From: Clostridium_AT stratigraminis
Lineage (GTDB): Bacteria; Bacillota; Clostridia; Clostridiales; Clostridiaceae
NCBI RefSeq assembly: GCF_045310675.1
Contig: NZ_JBJHZZ010000004.1
Coordinates: 1-64,000, forward strand
Length of the DNA stretch: 64,000 nt
Direction: 5' to 3'
Part shown: positions 61,901 through 64,000 of the stretch, one piece after another
Layout: every line of letters begins with the position of its first letter
Numbering within the stretch: the stretch's first letter is position 1
The notes under the pieces: model-generated
The model's input: only the letters and a program-made list of their open reading frames with translations
The model's database searches: none
Told to the model about the DNA's origin: nothing
Position numbers and translations under genes: made by a program

Positions 61901-62479
61901 ATCAATTATTCTTATCAAATTCTGTTCTGTACTTTGAAGCTTTTTTTCGGCATCGTCTTTACGGCTTTTATATTTTACAATTCCAGCTGCTTCTTCAAGT
62001 AAGCTTCTTCTTTCCTCAGGCTTTCCGCTTAATATGGCATCAATTTTACCTTGTCCTATTATTGAGTAACCTTCTTTTCCTATTCCCGTATCCATAAATA
62101 ATTCTTGAATATCCTTTAATCTACATTGAGTATTATTAATATAATACTCACTTTCACCAGAACGATAAAGTCTTCTTGATATTATCACATCAGAATAATC
62201 TATAGGTAATTTCTCATCCGAATTATCTAAGGCAAGTGAAACTTGTGCAAGTCCTACAGGTTTTCTATATTGAGTACCAGCGAAAATAACATCTTCCATT
62301 TTGCCGCCGCGAAGACTTTTAACGCTTTGTTCACCTAAAACCCAACGAACTGCATCTGATATATTACTTTTACCACTGCCATTAGGGCCTACAACAGAAG
62401 TAACACCTTTTTTAAAGGATAAATTCGTCTTTTCAGCAAAGGATTTAAATCCTCTAATTTCAATAGATTTTAGAAACAT
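58913..62479 (-). CDS. smc: Chromosome partition protein SMC
   Basis: Long coiled-coil ATPase that compacts and segregates chromosomes with ScpA and ScpB. Walker A GPNGSGKSN is near residue 32; the first coiled coil spans about residues 165-490, the hinge about 500-670 with SGGSLTGG near its end, and the second coil to about 1025. The signature LMSGGEK and Walker B FCILDEIEAALDDANV are near the C-terminus. The length of 1188 residues is typical. ATG follows AAGGGGTG. The usual smc-ftsY-ylxM-ffh order is kept. Confidence 0.98.
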   Translation of the reverse strand: MFLKSIEIRGFKSFAEKTNLSFKKGVTSVVGPNGSGKSNISDAVRWVLGEQSVKSLRGGKMEDVIFAGTQYRKPVGLAQVSLALDNSDEKLPIDYSDVIISRRLYRSGESEYYINNTQCRLKDIQELFMDTGIGKEGYSIIGQGKIDAILSGKPEERRSLLEEAAGIVKYKSRKDDAEKKLQSTEQNLIRIIDIINTFEERLEPLRIQSEKAKEFLKLSSNLTEKEANLIIHSIDISQNKINSVTEKINDLKVQISNILISKEISSKKLEELNHEFEEHNAKLQDDQKEYYKAKSLYQTVTSENTLLEERVKNLKEIIDKNILEINKTDEKLKSLVKVKEEQENNLLSMQKEMKQLDETIISLEEEILKLNDGLKNDEAYVSELKNNDTEVIKSISTAKNSILLMENERLGIENKIRDLKVSTENFINSIKINSSTIIIIDESINNIKTKSLNSENDIKKNKLEISKLNTQLTKDERLQKELNVNLNKTEANYHMLSSLEKQYEGYNKAVKSLMQEITAGKISKAENRCFILGEIIEVGKQYEVSMEIALGGAISDIITEDENIATYLINHLKTNNLGRATFLPLNIVKGKKIQNIESCSKLEGYLGIASELIKYDAKFTNAIEFILGRTIIAKDMTYALKIAKATGYSYKIVTLSGEVINSGGSLTGGSTYHKSTNVISRKREIQELQDKLKNINLSLEEAIKNVEELRAFIKKLDETNLNLRDEIYKDKIETTRLQGEISSITNENNKLNESLERCKKEIDALENEVNNFDVTLSEKEASLKKLIDEEALMSIKINELTDLLKNKNVEIIEVKEKNTSLKIKKAQKEEIINNKIRELSRLANDTDETLIKNKHLQEENELSQNSLNTSLISIEENINKAKSIEQDILSYEEYFKASEAAKISIKDKISTASNELDNIVMDLNKNEDEYHKQELSITKLQAELDGLYGKLNDEMSLTYAEAIKYRSNIENIEEYKKAILKTKADIASLGLVNVGAIEEYKEVQEKYLFMSSQREDLIEAKSELVSMIHEMTEKMKSVFSENLNILRGLFNETFRELFKGGSADLIIANGDELTSNIEINVEPPGKKLQNINLMSGGEKVLSAIALLFAILKMKPTPFCILDEIEAALDDANVLRYAEFLKKFSDNIQFIVITHRKGTMEVSDILYGVTMEEKGVSKVVSVDLNKHPN

Positions 62480-62493
62480 ATGTGCACCCCTTA

Positions 62494-62589
62494 TTATCTA
62501 AACAGTGAAGGAAGTAAAGTTAAAATAAAAATTATAATAATAAAATATGCTAACAGCTTAGTGTATTTTTCCCTTTGTTTCTTATTCAT
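62494..62589 (-). CDS. 31-residue single-span membrane miniprotein upstream of smc
   Basis: This short gene encodes MNKKQREKYTKLLAYF followed by a run of Ile, Phe, Leu and Thr and ending LLPSLFR. A basic N-terminus (five Lys/Arg in ten residues) precedes one hydrophobic helix of about 17 residues, so the positive-inside rule predicts the N-terminus in the cytoplasm. ATG 62589 lies eight bases after AGAGGTG, a good ribosome binding site, and the stop is 14 bases before smc. The architecture recalls stress-associated miniproteins such as Prli42, but I see no sequence identity that proves this. Function unknown. Confidence 0.65.
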   Translation of the reverse strand: MNKKQREKYTKLLAYFIIIIFILTLLPSLFR

Positions 62590-62667
62590 TAATAAACACC
62601 TCTTACTTCTATTATAACACTACATAAATTAATATTATACCAAAGTGATATAAAGGTGACAAGTATA

Positions 62668-62734
62668 AAAGTGCCACCTTAGTAATAAACAGCTTGTGAA
62701 AAACACATATCCTTCATTACTAAGGTGGCACTTT
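62668..62734 (-). terminator. Long hairpin after spoVS
   Basis: Perfect 19-bp stem (62668-62686 with 62716-62734) with an unusually large 29-nt loop, about 20 bases past the spoVS stop, followed by TTTTAT on the minus strand. Confidence 0.8.
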
Positions 62735-62755
62735 AAAACTAAAAGCACAAATAAA

Positions 62756-63016
62756 TTATCTTGGCTCAACAATAAACTTTATTGCAGTCCTTTCTTCACC
62801 TTCAATTACAATTTCTGAAAAGGCAGGGACTACCACTAGGTCTATTCCATTTGGTGCAACGAAACCTCTTGTAATAGCTATTGCTTTAACAGCCTGATTA
62901 ACAGCACCTGCTCCAACGGCTTGAACTTCTGCGCCATGATTTTCTCTTAAAACTGCTGCTAATGCACCTGCAACTGACTTTGGCTGTGATTGAGCTGAGA
63001 CCTTTAATACTTCCAT
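62756..63016 (-). CDS. spoVS: Stage V sporulation protein S
   Basis: A small Alba-like protein that in Bacillus is needed for spore coat assembly and normal sporulation timing. The 86 residues MEVLKVSAQSQPKSVAGALA and onward, with VQAVGAGAVNQAVKAIAITR and IDLVVVPAF, follow the very conserved family closely. ATG follows AGGGAGGAA. It has a sigma-H-type promoter and its own terminator, so it can be expressed independently of the genes either side. Confidence 0.97.
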   Translation of the reverse strand: MEVLKVSAQSQPKSVAGALAAVLRENHGAEVQAVGAGAVNQAVKAIAITRGFVAPNGIDLVVVPAFSEIVIEGEERTAIKFIVEPR

Positions 63017-63063
63017 TATAAATTCCTCCCTACAAAATTCATGTTACAAACTTTACAGAGATA

Positions 63064-63092
63064 ATATTCTATAAAAGGTTTAAATATCCTTC
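63064..63092 (-). promoter_or_regulatory. Sigma-H-type promoter of spoVS
   Basis: On the minus strand GAAGGATAT (63092-63084), an 11-base spacer, and ATAGAATAT (63072-63064) match the sigma-H consensus RnAGGAWWW / RnnGAATWW. It overlaps the last codons of the upstream radical SAM gene and would start RNA about 40 bases before spoVS. Confidence 0.7.
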
Positions 63093-64000
63093 TTTATATT
63101 TTTTAGTTAAAAACTCACTAATCGACACTTTGTGACATTGATCAAAGTAAGCAAGTTCTAATTCGCCACGGTTAATATTCTTGCTCTGCGTTAATTTAAT
63201 ATTTAATGTCTTTAATTGTTCTTTAGTGTCATTAAAAAAAGTTTTTTTATTGCAAAATAATTTAGAAATATCCTTGTCGTTAACAGTTATTTCATAGTCA
63301 CCTGTATAATTTTTCGGGGCAGCTTCCAAAATTAAGTCGTTAAATATGCTTCCTTCAACTAGTTCTCTAAAGGAAGGATGAAAAGGTCCTGCTATAATAT
63401 CTTTACCTACATTTATTTCTTCTGTAGGCTGTAATCCTATTCTTATTACATTTATATTGTTAGAAAGTAACATTACATATATTACCTTTGATATTTTTAT
63501 GGCTTCCTCTAATGTATATGGTTTATAAATATTTGAATAATACATCTTCTCCATTGGGGTGTCTTTAATAACAAGAGCTGGGTAAATTCTGCATAAATCA
63601 GGTGATAGTTTAATAATTTCGGCTGTCGTATCTATATCCTTTTTAAAGCTATCACCGGGAAGTCCAAGCATTATTTGATGCCCTAAGGTAAAACCATAAG
63701 CTTTTATTAAAAGAGAAGCCTTTATTACATCTTCACTACTGTGGCCTCTTGCGGATTTAATAAGAACTTCTTTATCCATTGATTGTACACCAAGCTCTAT
63801 TATATCAACAGAATAGTCCTTTAAATTAGCAAGAATATGTGAATCTATATAATCTGGCCTTGTTGAGAGGCGAATATAGTCAATAACTCCTCGATCTTTA
63901 TAAAATTTTGCAACTTCTAAAAGTTCCTTTTGCTTTTCTATATTAATTGCCGTAAAGGTGCCACCAAAAAAAGAAATTTCAAGTATACGGTTTTCCTCTG
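63069..64000 (-). CDS. Elp3-like radical SAM protein (5' end beyond the window)
   Basis: The frame stays open to the right edge, so the start and the expected CxxxCxxC cluster motif lie outside. Visible are LEISFFGGTFTAI, IRLSTRPDYID and IELGVQSMDKEVL, typical of the Elp3/COG1243 radical SAM group, then GHSSEDVIKASLLIKAYGF and GLPGDSFKKD. There is no acetyltransferase domain after the radical SAM part, unlike true Elp3. In clostridia such a gene lies between rnc and smc. Its substrate is unknown. Confidence 0.85.
   Translation of the reverse strand, partial: EENRILEISFFGGTFTAINIEKQKELLEVAKFYKDRGVIDYIRLSTRPDYIDSHILANLKDYSVDIIELGVQSMDKEVLIKSARGHSSEDVIKASLLIKAYGFTLGHQIMLGLPGDSFKKDIDTTAEIIKLSPDLCRIYPALVIKDTPMEKMYYSNIYKPYTLEEAIKISKVIYVMLLSNNINVIRIGLQPTEEINVGKDIIAGPFHPSFRELVEGSIFNDLILEAAPKNYTGDYEITVNDKDISKLFCNKKTFFNDTKEQLKTLNIKLTQSKNINRGELELAYFDQCHKVSISEFLTKKYKEGYLNLL

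Overview
The window is a low-GC, endospore-forming Firmicute chromosome segment, most like Clostridium sensu stricto. The evidence is AT-rich third positions, strong AGGAGG-type ribosome binding sites, frequent TTG/GTG starts, sporulation genes (spoVS, a YlmC/YmxH-type gene, SpoIIIE/FtsK), CodY, LexA, SpoIIIE-type gene order, and a MutL with the endonuclease motif of bacteria that lack MutH. It is almost entirely core genome. I see no prophage, transposase, CRISPR array, tRNA or rRNA gene. All identifications come from reading the translated sequence and motifs; no database search was run.

Layout. (1) 1-7.5 kb, plus strand: mutS, mutL, miaA, hfq and a methionine gamma-lyase-family PLP enzyme. 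(2) 7.5-10.5 kb: lexA (minus), a divergent cysteine-rich unknown protein (plus), and a tyrosine recombinase carrying an N-terminal helix-turn-helix (minus), followed by a 501-base gap. (3) 10.5-15 kb: purB behind a long structured leader, a small DUF378-type membrane protein (plus), ptsH, an aspartate aminotransferase-like enzyme and a PHP phosphoesterase. (4) 15-28.7 kb, minus: rny, recA, pgsA, rimO, ftsK/spoIIIE, tepA, aspartokinase, ylmC-like, dut, an M16 protease and pnp. (5) 28.8-37.9 kb, minus: rpsO, ribF, truB, nrnA, rbfA, infB, ylxQ, rnpM/ylxR, nusA and rimP (the nusA-infB operon), then ispG. (6) 38-46.2 kb, minus: rseP, dxr, cdsA, uppS, frr, pyrH, tsf, rpsB and codY. (7) 46.4-54 kb: topA, dprA, comM/yifB, yraN (plus), rnhB, rbgA and rplS. 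(8) 54.2-64 kb, minus: trmD, rimM, khpA, rpsP, ffh, ylxM, ftsY, smc, a 31-codon membrane miniprotein, spoVS and the 3' part of an Elp3-like radical SAM gene that runs off the right edge.

How the genes work together. Most of the minus-strand block is the conserved Firmicute housekeeping supercluster for translation (ribosomal proteins S15, S2, S16, L19; EF-Ts, RRF, IF-2; RimP, RimM, RbfA, RbgA, TrmD, TruB), RNA turnover (PNPase, RNase Y, NrnA), secretion (Ffh, FtsY, YlxM), isoprenoid and phospholipid synthesis (Dxr, IspG, UppS, CdsA, PgsA, RseP), and chromosome maintenance (SMC, FtsK, TopA, RecA, DprA, RNase HII).

The most informative non-coding signals are: a SOS circuit (a perfect LexA-type box at the recA start site and a near-perfect one over the lexA -35); a sigma-H-type promoter for spoVS inside the 3' end of the neighbouring gene; tandem terminator-like hairpins in the rimP-nusA-infB leader; a multi-stem leader upstream of purB; and two long hairpins about 38 kb apart that share their outer stem and differ by mostly compensatory changes. 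No clearly new multi-gene system was found. The best candidates for something undescribed are the purB leader, the covarying hairpin family, the eight-cysteine protein beside lexA, the HTH-recombinase with its adjacent hairpins, and the miniprotein upstream of smc.
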